A stretch of DNA of 64,000 bases. It comes from Poriferisodalis sp965208485 (lineage in GTDB: Bacteria > Actinomycetota > Acidimicrobiia > Acidimicrobiales > Poriferisodalaceae). Both the position numbers and the translations under genes were made by a program. The notes beneath the pieces were generated by a model that was not told the DNA's origin, did not search any database, and saw only the letters and a list, made by a program, of their open reading frames with translations. The stretch covers positions 310,001-374,000 of the forward strand of contig NZ_OZ242344.1 of assembly GCF_965208485.1 (NCBI RefSeq), written 5' to 3'. This document shows, in pieces, positions 24,549 to 32,894 of this stretch. Every line of letters begins with the position of its first letter. The stretch's first letter is position 1.

Positions 24549-26573
24549 ATGCCGCGGGGAACCAGTGCTCAAAGAGGCACAGCCCGACGAAACAGTGCAC
24601 GACCGGGGGAGCGCCACGCACCGCTCGCGCGACTCGACACACCTCTCGTGCGAGACGGCGGTGTCCTGCGCCCGGCGAGCTGGGATGATGCGCTGGAAGT
24701 TGCCGCGTCGGGGCTGCGAGCGGCGACCCAGCAGCACGGCGCCGGCGGCGTCGGCATGTTCTCGTGCTCGAAGAGCACGAACGAGATGAACTACGCAGCC
24801 CAGAAGTTCATGCGGACGGTGCTGAAGTCCAACAACATCGACTCCTGCAACCGCACCTGACACGCTCCGTCGGTCGTCGGTCTGGCGACAGTGTTCGGTC
24901 TCGGAGGCGGAACGTGCTCCTACCAGGAGATCACCGAGACCGACGTGATCCTGCTGTGGGGGTCGAACGCACGCGAGGCGCATCCCATCTTCTTCCATCA
25001 TGTGCTGCGCGGTCTGAACCGCGGGGCCGTGATGTACGCCGTGGATCCGCGGAGAACCTCATCAGCCGAGTTCGCCGACGTCTGGCTGGGGCTTGATGTC
25101 GGCACCGACATCGCTCTGGCGAACACGGTGGGACGCGAGATCATCGCGCAAGGCCTCCACGACCAGTCCTTCATCGAGCGAGCCACCACCGGTTTCGACG
25201 ACTACGCGGCCTCGGTCGAGCCGTTCACGCTGGATGAGGGCGCCCGGCTGACGGGCGTGCCCGCCGAGGCGATCGCAGAGATGGCCCACGCCTACGCCAC
25301 CGCTCCCACGGCGCAGATCCTGTGGACGCTGGGCATCACCGAGCACCACACCGCCGTCGAGAACGTGCTGTCGCTGTGCAACCTGGCGCTGCTTACCGGC
25401 CATGTCGGGCGCCGAGGCTCGGGCTTGGTGCCCCTGCGAGGCCAGAACAACGTGCAAGGCGGCGGCGACATGGGCGCGCTGCCCGATCGCCTGCCGGGAT
25501 TTCAGTCGCTGGCTGATCCCGAGGCGCGGACCAGGTTCGAGCGGGTCTGGGACTGCGAGCTGAACCCGGTGCCCGGCAAGCACCTCACCGCAATGTTCGA
25601 GGCCATGGAGGAGGGCGAGCTGCGTGCGCTGTACGTCATCGGCGAGAATCCAGCCGACTCCGAGGCGAATGTGGCCCATGCCCGCAAGCTGCTCGAAGGG
25701 CTGGACCTGCTCGTCGTGCAGGACATCTCGCTGACCCATACGGCCCGCATGGCCGACGTGGTGCTGCCCGCAGCCGCAGGCTGGTCGTCCAGCGAGGGAA
25801 CGGTGACATCGTCGGAGCGGCGCGTCCAGCGCGTGCGGGCTGCGGTGCCGCCGCAGGGCGACGCGCGCGACGACGTCCGCATCATCGGCGACCTGGCTCG
25901 GCACATGGGTGCGCCGTGGTCCACGGTGACGGCGCACGAGCTGTGGGACGAGCTGCGGACGCTGTCGCCCCTGCACGGAGGCATGAGCTGGGATCGACTC
26001 GAGGCGAGCGGTGGTCTGCAGTGGCCCTGCCCCCACGACGACCATCCGGGCACTGAGTTCCTGCACTCGTGGCTGTGGGCGGACGACCTCGACGGTCACG
26101 CGCCTGCGCCGTTCTCGGTGAACGTCCACCGCCCGCCGGCGGAGGCGCTGAGCGAGCAGTTCCCCCTGCGTCTCACCACGGGAAGGGTCCTCGACTCGTA
26201 CAACACCGGGGCGCAGTCGGCCGGCTATTCCTCGCCCATCCGCAGCGGTGACGCGATCGAGGTGAGCCCTGCCGACGCTGCGGACCTCGGCATTGCCGAC
26301 GGCGACGCTGTGCGGGTGAGCTCGCCCCGCGGCTCGGTGAACATGGAGGCAAGCGTCACCGACCGTCTGCCGGCGGGCTTGGTGTTCGCCACCTTCCACT
26401 TTCCGGACTTGGTCGACGTCAACCTGCTCACCAACGACGTCTGGGACAAACGCAGCGGAACGGCCGAATTCAAAGCTGCGGCAGTGCGCATCGACCCCCT
26501 GAGATCGAGTCCAACGCGATCAGGCCCAGCAAGGTCGGACTCGACGATCGCGGCCGGTGGGGCTGGTGGCTGA
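24549..26573 (+). CDS. fdhA: Formate dehydrogenase catalytic (molybdopterin) subunit, selenocysteine-containing
   Basis: 674 residues with in-frame TGA 24858-24860 read as selenocysteine 104 in IDSCNRT-U-HAPSVVGLATV, the active-site context of formate dehydrogenases. The MGD-binding blocks continue after it (NAREAHPIFFHHVLRGLNRG, TLGITEHHTAVENVLSLCNL, RRGSGLVPLRGQNNVQGGGD) and the C-terminal MPT domain follows (LRLTTGRVLDSYNTGAQSAG). The usual N-terminal 4Fe-4S domain is absent: the protein begins directly at RLDTPLVRDGGVLRPASWDD. The missing part is at the end of the separate gene 28476-29480. GGGAGGGG lies just before ATG. Oxidises formate to CO2. Standard gene callers would report two ORFs here. 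Confidence 0.92.
24858..24899 (+). promoter_or_regulatory. SECIS element of fdhA
   Basis: GGTCTG begins 19 nt after the TGA, flanked by GTCG and CGAC able to pair. As I recall the E. coli fdhF SECIS, it has the same GGUCUG apical loop at the same distance from its UGA, which makes this a strong match. Confidence 0.75.
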
Positions 26574-28479
26574 CCTTCACTTCTCCGATGCCGCTGCGAC
26601 CGCATCGGAGCGACGGGCGGTGATGGCAGCGCTCAGCGTCAACGACGCCGGCCCCGGTGCTGTCGTCGTCGACCACCCCCGCGTCGTGCGGGGCGGGACA
26701 CGTCGCCGCAAGCAGATGCGGCACCTGTTGCTGCCGGCCCTGCACGCCCTCCAGCGGGAGGCGGGCTGGATCTCCCCAGGCGGTCTGAACTTCATCGGGC
26801 GAACCTTGGGTGTGCCGCCCGCCGAGGCCTACGGCGTGGCCACGTTCTACGAGATGTTCAGCACCGAGGCGCCGGCGCACAAGCTCAGCGTGCGCCATGT
26901 GTGCATCGACCCGATCTGCGCCCTCGCCGGCGCGTCTCGCCTCGCGTCCAATCTCCGCTCCCAAGGCCATGCGGTGCATGAGGGGCCATGCCTGGGCCAA
27001 TGCGAGCGGGCCCCGGCAGTGTTCATCCAGGGTCGGCGAGAACCCGACCGGGTCCCCGATGACGAGGGCGGACCCGATTCGCTGCTGATGAGCGTCACCG
27101 CTGACGTGCCCGAGGCGCCCAGCCTGCTGCGCCACATGATCGAAACCACAGCCGGAGCGGCCGAGGCTGTCTCGATGGAGGCATACCGTGCCCGGGGCGG
27201 TGGATCGGCGCTGGCGGCCGTACTGGCGCTCGGAAGCGACGAGGTCATCTCGCAGATCAGCAGCTCGGGGCTGTCAGGCCGGGGCGGCGCGGCATTCCCC
27301 ACGGGGATCAAGTGGCGGGCGGTCGCCGATGGTGACGGACCCAAGCACGTCGTCGCCAACATCGACGAGTCCGAGCCGGGCACCTTCAAGGACCGGTTGC
27401 TGTGCGAGCGGGACCCGCTCGCGATCATCGAGTCGATCACGGTGGCCGGCCTCGTGGTGGGCGCGTCCAAGGGCTGGATCTACATCCGTGGCGAGTACCC
27501 GCTGGCCACCCAGCGGCTGCGCCACGCCATCGCGCTCGCCCGCGCCGAGGACTGGCTGGGCGGCGACGCGGCGGGTTCGGGTCAGCCGTTCGACATCGAG
27601 CTGCGCCGGGGCGCAGGTGCCTATATCTGCGGCGAGGAGACCGCTCTGTTCAACTCCCTCGAGGGTTTCCGAGGGGAGCCGCGCAACAAGCCGCCGTTCC
27701 CCACGACGCACGGGCTCTTCGGCCGTCCCACGGTGGTCAACAACCCCGAGACCCTGCTCAATGTGAACGAGATCCTGCGGATCGGTCCCGACGCGTACCG
27801 CAGCGTCGGCACCGAGGCCTCGCCGGGCACCAAGCTCTTCTGCCTGTCGGGCCATGTGGGGCGGCCAGGGCTGTACGAGGCACCGTTCGGTATCCCGCTG
27901 GGGGAACTGCTGTCGATGGCAGGTGGCGTCCAGGGCGAATTGCAGGCGGTGCTGCTGGGCGGGGCGGCGGGCAGTTTCGTCGGGCCCGACTCGCTTAACC
28001 TGCCGCTGTCGCTGGAGGACACGCGCAACGCGGGCACCACGCTCGGCTCGGGTCCGGTGATGGTCTTCAACGACTCGGCCGACATGGCCTTGGTGATCGA
28101 ACGCCTGGCCAAGTTCTTCCGCGACGAGTCCTGCGGCCAATGCGTGCCGTGCCGGGTCGGCACTGTCCGCCAGCATGAGATCGTCACGCAGATCCGCCGA
28201 GTGGGCGCGCCGGCCGACGTCCAGCGGCACCTGCTCGACGACATCGCCATCGCCATGGGCGACGCGTCCATCTGCGGACTCGGACATACTGCGGCATCGG
28301 CAGTGCTGTCGGGAATGCGGTTGGGCTTGCTGGAGGCTGAGCCGCAAGGCGAAGCCGTGGCCCGAGCGGCCCATGAGCCCGTATTGATTCGAAACAGGGA
28401 ACAAGAGCGGGAAGCAATGCCTTCGGCACACAAGGACGAGAATGCGTCGAGTGCTCCTGCAGAGGCTGGAGAGTCATGA
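26557..28479 (+). CDS. NAD-linked formate dehydrogenase, fused NuoE/NuoF-like subunit
   Basis: 640 residues from GTG 26557 (or 26566), overlapping the fdhA end. Residues about 45-170 are NuoE-like: AYGVATFYEMF, then CIDPICALAG and GPCLGQCERAP as 2Fe-2S ligand regions. Residues about 215-600 are NuoF-like: GLSGRGGAAFPTGIKWRAVA (NADH/FMN glycine-rich loop), NIDESEPGTFKDR, YIRGEYPLA, GAGAYICGEETALFNSLEG, and the 4Fe-4S motif ESCGQCVPCRVGT. It passes formate electrons to NAD+, as FdsG/FdsB do. The last 40 residues include an in-frame copy of the 69 bp repeat and are probably a disordered tail. The stop overlaps the next start (ATGA). Confidence 0.92.
   Translation: MGLVADLHFSDAAATASERRAVMAALSVNDAGPGAVVVDHPRVVRGGTRRRKQMRHLLLPALHALQREAGWISPGGLNFIGRTLGVPPAEAYGVATFYEMFSTEAPAHKLSVRHVCIDPICALAGASRLASNLRSQGHAVHEGPCLGQCERAPAVFIQGRREPDRVPDDEGGPDSLLMSVTADVPEAPSLLRHMIETTAGAAEAVSMEAYRARGGGSALAAVLALGSDEVISQISSSGLSGRGGAAFPTGIKWRAVADGDGPKHVVANIDESEPGTFKDRLLCERDPLAIIESITVAGLVVGASKGWIYIRGEYPLATQRLRHAIALARAEDWLGGDAAGSGQPFDIELRRGAGAYICGEETALFNSLEGFRGEPRNKPPFPTTHGLFGRPTVVNNPETLLNVNEILRIGPDAYRSVGTEASPGTKLFCLSGHVGRPGLYEAPFGIPLGELLSMAGGVQGELQAVLLGGAAGSFVGPDSLNLPLSLEDTRNAGTTLGSGPVMVFNDSADMALVIERLAKFFRDESCGQCVPCRVGTVRQHEIVTQIRRVGAPADVQRHLLDDIAIAMGDASICGLGHTAASAVLSGMRLGLLEAEPQGEAVARAAHEPVLIRNREQEREAMPSAHKDENASSAPAEAGES
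28351..28419 (+). repeat. 69 bp dispersed repeat, copy 2 (in frame in NuoEF tail)
   Basis: Starts GAAGCCGTGGCCCGAGCGG and ends AACAAGAGCGGGAAGCAATG. It encodes EAVARAAHEP...NREQEREAM. The same reading frame is used in the copy inside the RACE gene. Confidence 0.75.
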
Positions 28480-29480
28480 CTTCCGGCAATGGCAGTGTCC
28501 CCCCAGAGACGACGACGCAGGTCACCCTGAGCATCGACGGGCGCGAGGTGACTGTGGCACATGGCCAGACGATCCTGGCTGCCTGCACCGCCGCCGGTGT
28601 CGACACTCCGACCATCTGCTGGGCGCCCAACCTGACACCGGTGAACGTGTGCCGCGTCTGCGTGGTGGAGATGGAGGGTTCTCGCACGCTCGTGCCCGCT
28701 TGCTCACGGCCCGCGGAGGACGGCATGCAGATCAGCACGGACTCCGAGCGGGTACGCCACAGCCGGCGCATGGTGCTGGAGTTCTTGGGATCGGCCAACG
28801 ACCTGTCTCAAGCCACCGAGATCGCAGAGTGGTCCGAGCACTACGGCGCCGACGCTGGGCGCTATGTCTCGGCTTTGAACGAAGCTGGAGAAGCTGGGAC
28901 CGGCACGGAGATCGATGCTGAGTTCGATACTGGGGCCGCGGTCGAACTCTCCCGGGTAGACGATCCTGTGCGGATCCAGGACGACCTCTATATCCGCGCG
29001 TACGATCGCTGCGTACTGTGCTACAAGTGCGTCGAAGCGTGCGGCGACGACGCCCAGCACACTTTTGCCATTGCGGTGGCAGGGCGGGGCTTCGATGCGC
29101 GTATCCGCACTGAGTACGACGTCGAGCTCCCGGAGAGTGCCTGTGTCTATTGCGGCAATTGCGTCGCCGTGTGTCCGACTGGTGCCTTGCAGTTCCGCAC
29201 CGAGTTCGATCTGCGGGCAGTGGGCGAGTGGCGACCAGATGACCAGACTGTCACCCGCACCGTGTGCTCGTACTGCGGCGTCGGCTGCAACCTCGAACTC
29301 CATACCCAGGACGATCAGATCGTGAAGGTCACTTCGCCGGCGGATCACTCGGTGACCAGCGGTCACCTGTGCATCAAGGGCCGGTTCGGCTGGCAGTACG
29401 TGCACGCACCGGCCTACGAGCCTGTGGTTGCTGACACGTCCACCCCAGAAGGCCCTGCTCCTGACAGCACAGGGTCCTAG
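28476..29480 (+). CDS. Formate dehydrogenase iron-sulfur subunit: 2Fe-2S, ferredoxin and detached molybdopterin-enzyme Fe4S4 domain
   Basis: 334 residues. Residues about 15-90 are a NuoG-like 2Fe-2S domain (CWAPNLTPVNVCRVCVVEME, with VPACSRPA). Residues about 165-245 form a two-cluster ferredoxin domain (CVLCYKCVEACGDDAQHTFA; CVYCGNCVAVCPTGALQF). Residues about 265-315 are the Fe4S4 domain normally found at the N-terminus of the molybdenum subunit (VCSYCGVGCNLELH, then GHLCIKGRFGWQYVHAP). So this gene carries the N-terminal half of a normal FdsA/FdhA chain, while the catalytic half is fdhA at the other end of the operon. Start overlaps the NuoEF stop. Confidence 0.92.
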   Translation: MTSGNGSVPPETTTQVTLSIDGREVTVAHGQTILAACTAAGVDTPTICWAPNLTPVNVCRVCVVEMEGSRTLVPACSRPAEDGMQISTDSERVRHSRRMVLEFLGSANDLSQATEIAEWSEHYGADAGRYVSALNEAGEAGTGTEIDAEFDTGAAVELSRVDDPVRIQDDLYIRAYDRCVLCYKCVEACGDDAQHTFAIAVAGRGFDARIRTEYDVELPESACVYCGNCVAVCPTGALQFRTEFDLRAVGEWRPDDQTVTRTVCSYCGVGCNLELHTQDDQIVKVTSPADHSVTSGHLCIKGRFGWQYVHAPAYEPVVADTSTPEGPAPDSTGS

Positions 29481-29486
29481 ACGCCG

Positions 29487-30953
29487 GTGTCGGCGGACGA
29501 GCCGGCCCCGGCCGCCGGAGGCGGCGCATCGGGCACAGCCGCCGGAGGCGGCGCATCAGGCACGGCCGCCGGAGGCGGCGCATCAGGCACGGCCGCCGGA
29601 GGCGGCGCATCAGGCACAGCGCGCATATCTCGTCGCAACCGCGCGCTCAGGCGCGCCCGAGAGATGGCTGCCGAACGTATGCCGCGCACCTCGCGAGCCA
29701 AGGCTCCCGAACCGGTGGTCGGCGGACCGGCGCTCGCCTCGACGGCAGCCCGCAGCACGGCGCTGTTTGTCGGCATCGCGCTGCTGATGGCCGGCAATGG
29801 CCTGCAGAACACGCTGCTCGGCGTCCGGGCTGAATCAGAGGGTTTCGGATCCACTGTCGCGGGTCTCGTGATGGCGATGAACTTCGTGGGATTCCTCGTG
29901 GGCGCTGCCGTCGCGCCGCACTTTCTGCGCCAAGTCGGCCATGTTCGGGTCTTCGCCGCCTTGGCATCAGCGGGCAGCAGTGTCGTGCTGGTGCAGGCGG
30001 TGTTCGTCAGTCCGGTGGTCTGGGGTGTCGGACGCTTCGCGTGGGGGATCTGCTTCGCCGCCTTGATCGTGGTTGCAGAGACCTGGCTGAACGAGTTGGC
30101 GACCAACGAGAACCGGGGTCGGATGCTGGCCCGCTACATGGTCATCACCATGGGGGCCATCGCAACCGGCCAGCTGCTGGTGGCCACCGCCGACACTGAC
30201 GGCTTCGCCCTGTTCGCCGTAGTGTCGGTGATGGTCTCCTTGGCACTGGTGCCCATGTCGCTGTCGGCATCCGCCAGCCCTCCGGTGGTGGCTCCCGAGC
30301 GCGTCGGGCTGCGAACGCTGATGCAGACGGCGCCGACCGGTGTGGTCGTGGCATTCCTGGTCGGGGCTGCGCTGGGATCCATCTCGGCGATCGGCCCGGT
30401 CTACGCGGCATCGCGAGGGCTGGCCCCGATCCAGGTGGCGCTCTTTGTGGCAGCGCCCATGGTCGGCAGCCTCTTCGGTCAGATCCCGCTGGGGCGCCTG
30501 TCTGATCGTGTGCCGCGACGCATCGTCATCGTGGCAGCGGCATTGATCGCCGGCAGTGCCTGCGTCGTCATGATGCTGCTCGACGAGGCGACGCTGGTCG
30601 GCGTCGCTGTGATGGCCATCATGGGGGCATTCGCCTACCCGATCTACTCCATGGCGGTGGCACAGGCGAACGACTGGCTGCGGGACTCCCAGCGAGCCGG
30701 GGCCAGTGCGGTGATGGTGCGCATGAACGGCGTCGGTGCCACCGTGGGTCCGATCTGCGCGGCGATCGGCATGTCGGTGACCCTCAATGCGTTCTACGTC
30801 GTCATGGCAACAGCGCATGTGTCCATAGCGGTGTTCGTTGCCGGCCGCATGCTGCTGGTCGCCGGTCCGACCGTGGAGCAGCAGGGGACGTTCCTGCCGA
30901 TTCCCGCCCGAGCCTCAGCAGCAGTGGCGACATTGCTGCGACGGCGCCGATAG
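29487..30953 (+). CDS. MFS transporter (YcaD-like) with repeat-containing N-terminus
   Basis: 488 residues, GTG start 6 bp after the formate dehydrogenase operon. The first 45 residues contain four exact AAGGGASGT repeats, then a basic stretch and about 12 membrane segments starting ALFVGIALLMAGNGLQNTLL. MFS landmarks: AWGICFAALIVVAETWLNEL, and the central loop IPLGRLSDRVPRRIVIV. Closest in feel to the YcaD/sugar-efflux MFS group. Substrate unknown. Position suggests co-transcription with the formate dehydrogenase genes. Confidence 0.78.
   Translation: MSADEPAPAAGGGASGTAAGGGASGTAAGGGASGTAAGGGASGTARISRRNRALRRAREMAAERMPRTSRAKAPEPVVGGPALASTAARSTALFVGIALLMAGNGLQNTLLGVRAESEGFGSTVAGLVMAMNFVGFLVGAAVAPHFLRQVGHVRVFAALASAGSSVVLVQAVFVSPVVWGVGRFAWGICFAALIVVAETWLNELATNENRGRMLARYMVITMGAIATGQLLVATADTDGFALFAVVSVMVSLALVPMSLSASASPPVVAPERVGLRTLMQTAPTGVVVAFLVGAALGSISAIGPVYAASRGLAPIQVALFVAAPMVGSLFGQIPLGRLSDRVPRRIVIVAAALIAGSACVVMMLLDEATLVGVAVMAIMGAFAYPIYSMAVAQANDWLRDSQRAGASAVMVRMNGVGATVGPICAAIGMSVTLNAFYVVMATAHVSIAVFVAGRMLLVAGPTVEQQGTFLPIPARASAAVATLLRRRR
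29511..29618 (+). repeat. Four 27 bp tandem repeats in the MFS N-terminus
   Basis: Unit GCCGCCGGAGGCGGCGCATC plus AGGCACG, four copies with one or two substitutions. Each unit is nine codons (AAGGGASGT) and itself contains the palindrome GCCGCCGGAGGCGGC, so copy number may vary without frameshift. Confidence 0.85.
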
Positions 30954-30971
30954 GACGGCGGCGAGCGGAGC

Positions 30972-31796
30972 ATGGGAGCGCTGTTCGGCCTGCTCACCTC
31001 GGTGAGCATCGGCACCAGCGACCTGTTCGGTCGCCGGGTAGTGACTCGCTGCCATGTGCTGTCCGCGATGATCGTGTTCCAGGGTGCAGCGGCTCTCGTC
31101 TCACTTGCAGTCCTGCTGTTCATTCCGGGCTCGTTCGCCGGCGACGACTTCGGGCGAGGCCTGGCGTCGGGGCTGGGGCTCGGAGCAGGCTTGGCGCTCT
31201 ACTACACGTCGCTCGACCGGGCCGGTTCGGCCATCGCCGCACCGATCGTGGCGACGCTGTCAGCGGTCATCCCGTTCGCGTACACCGCCCTGCGGGGTCA
31301 TGAACCGCCGCTCATCGGCATCATCGGGGCCGCCGTGGCCTTCGGCGGGCTGGGCTTGGTGACGGCTGGCGGAACCCGCGGCGCCCACATCGCAGCGGGG
31401 ACCGTCTGGGCAACGTTGTCGGGCCTGGGCTACGGCGTAGGTCTCAGCGTCCTGGTGGACCTGTCCGAGAGCTCGGGCGCCTGGCCGGGATTCGGCCAGC
31501 GGCTGACGTCGGTGGCGCTCATGGCCGTCGTGGTCGCGATCCGGGGTCTCCCTGCGCTGCCCCCACCCGAGGTGATGGGTTTCGCGCTGCTGACCGGTGT
31601 CGCCAGTGCCGGAGCCACTATCTTCTACATCATCGGCATCTGGTTCGACCCGCCCGCCACCGTGGTGGGCGCGTCGATGTTCCCGGTGATGAGCGTCATC
31701 GTCGGCAGGCTTGCCTACCAGGACTCGCTCAACGCACGCCAAGGAGCAGGAATTGTCGCTGCCGTGGCCGGCGTCACTGCCGTCGTCTCCACCTGA
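30972..31796 (+). CDS. EamA-family (DMT) transporter
   Basis: 274 residues with about ten short hydrophobic segments in two repeats. The first starts MGALFGLLTSVSIGTSDLFG; GLALYYTSLDRAGSAIAAPI matches the EamA signature (A-x-S-l-x-x-a-p). The second half has VWATLSGLGYGVGLSVL and VVGASMFPVMSVIVGRLAYQ. Drug/metabolite transporter superfamily, substrate unknown. ATG 30972 follows a GCGGAG site and is 18 bp after the MFS gene, so the two are probably co-transcribed. Confidence 0.82.
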   Translation: MGALFGLLTSVSIGTSDLFGRRVVTRCHVLSAMIVFQGAAALVSLAVLLFIPGSFAGDDFGRGLASGLGLGAGLALYYTSLDRAGSAIAAPIVATLSAVIPFAYTALRGHEPPLIGIIGAAVAFGGLGLVTAGGTRGAHIAAGTVWATLSGLGYGVGLSVLVDLSESSGAWPGFGQRLTSVALMAVVVAIRGLPALPPPEVMGFALLTGVASAGATIFYIIGIWFDPPATVVGASMFPVMSVIVGRLAYQDSLNARQGAGIVAAVAGVTAVVST

Positions 31797-31995
31797 CCCG
31801 CAGGCTGTGACGATACGAACGAGAAAGCGCGAGATGAAATCGCAGACGCGCTCAGATCAACGTACGACGCGACCTCGGATGTATCCCGCTGTCCTCTTGC
31901 ACGAAGGATTACGTTGCAAGTGCGGTCGGTCGAGCAGGCCGACGCCCGGTGCGGACGACCACCGCAGTACCGATCCTGCGTTGGGAAGGAATCCC

Positions 31996-32243
31996 GTGAT
32001 TGAGTTCGGTCAGCATCTCGACTGGGTCGTGTACGGGGACAACGCAGATGTCTTGCCGAAGCTGCCCGATGCCTCCTTCCCGCTCATATACATCGATCCG
32101 CCATTCAACAGTGGTCGAGAACAGCGAAGGACCTCCATCACGGTGATTCGCGACACAGCCGGCGATCGAACTGGTTTTGGAGGACACCGCTACTCGTCGG
32201 TGAGCGACAGCACTACAGCGTTCGACGAGTCCGTCCTGGGCAA
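31996..32243 (+). pseudogene. 5' remnant of a site-specific DNA methyltransferase
   Basis: From GTG 31996 the frame reads IEFGQHLDWVVYGDNADVLP, then YIDPPFNSGREQRRTSIT and GDRTGFGGHRYSSV. DPPFNSGR is the DPPY-type catalytic motif of amino-methyltransferases that modify adenine or cytosine. The match stops after about 80 residues, and the expected SAM-binding and target-recognition parts are absent. Probably left over from a lost restriction-modification system or phage. The stretch 31797-31995 before it shows no gene. Confidence 0.65.
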
Positions 32244-32894
32244 TTGGCATGCGTGCAATCTGCCCAAAGGCCAGCTGGCCGAAAAGAAGAATTGCCACAG
32301 GACCTACCGCGGTGTGTATATGGAGGTGGAGTCGTTCACAGGCAACGATGGTTTGATGGTTTGTACGTCACCACCGCGCACAATGCGGCACATGTCGACA
32401 CCGATGGTGGGGTGCAACCGATGGGCATGGGCGGCCGCGGTTGCCGGTGGGGAGCGGCGGGCGCCCGCTTTGACTGCTGGTTCTTCGACACCGACAACTC
32501 TGAGGGCTTCACCGGCAGCGACCCCGCCGCAGTCGATATCACGGGCACGGCTGCGCGGAGCCCGTTGGCCGCTCCGTTCATGTCCTTTGCAGAGGGCGGG
32601 TACCGGTACGCGGTGTTCCCGGAATCGTTCACGGGCGGGGACATCACGCGGGTCAGGAAGCTGCCGGTCGGGAACGACGAGACGGACAGCGCCGTAGTCA
32701 AGACGACGAAGCGAGTTCGGACAGCGCCCTATGCAGAGTCGTGGCTTCGGGACCCCACAGATGGCGCTGCGGACGACAGTGTGCTGCAGGTGCTGATCTG
32801 CTCTGAGGATGCAACCAATGAGCATCAGGACTGCTCGTGGGCGGCCTCGAATCACAGCGCGTTCCGTACAGCGATGCGTGCGAGGTACCCGTGA
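32244..32894 (+). CDS. Hypothetical protein, probably 5'-truncated
   Basis: Up to 216 residues; only the part from about residue 35 (WFDGLYVTTAHNAAHVDTDG) looks like real protein. It is rich in Gly, Asp and paired Cys (RGCRWGAAGARFDCWFFDTD; VLICSEDATNEHQDCSWAAS), like an exported protein, but no signal peptide can be found because the upstream DNA belongs to the methylase remnant. Its TGA overlaps the next gene's GTG, suggesting it was once the first gene of a two-gene unit. Not recognised. Confidence 0.4.
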   Translation: MACVQSAQRPAGRKEELPQDLPRCVYGGGVVHRQRWFDGLYVTTAHNAAHVDTDGGVQPMGMGGRGCRWGAAGARFDCWFFDTDNSEGFTGSDPAAVDITGTAARSPLAAPFMSFAEGGYRYAVFPESFTGGDITRVRKLPVGNDETDSAVVKTTKRVRTAPYAESWLRDPTDGAADDSVLQVLICSEDATNEHQDCSWAASNHSAFRTAMRARYP

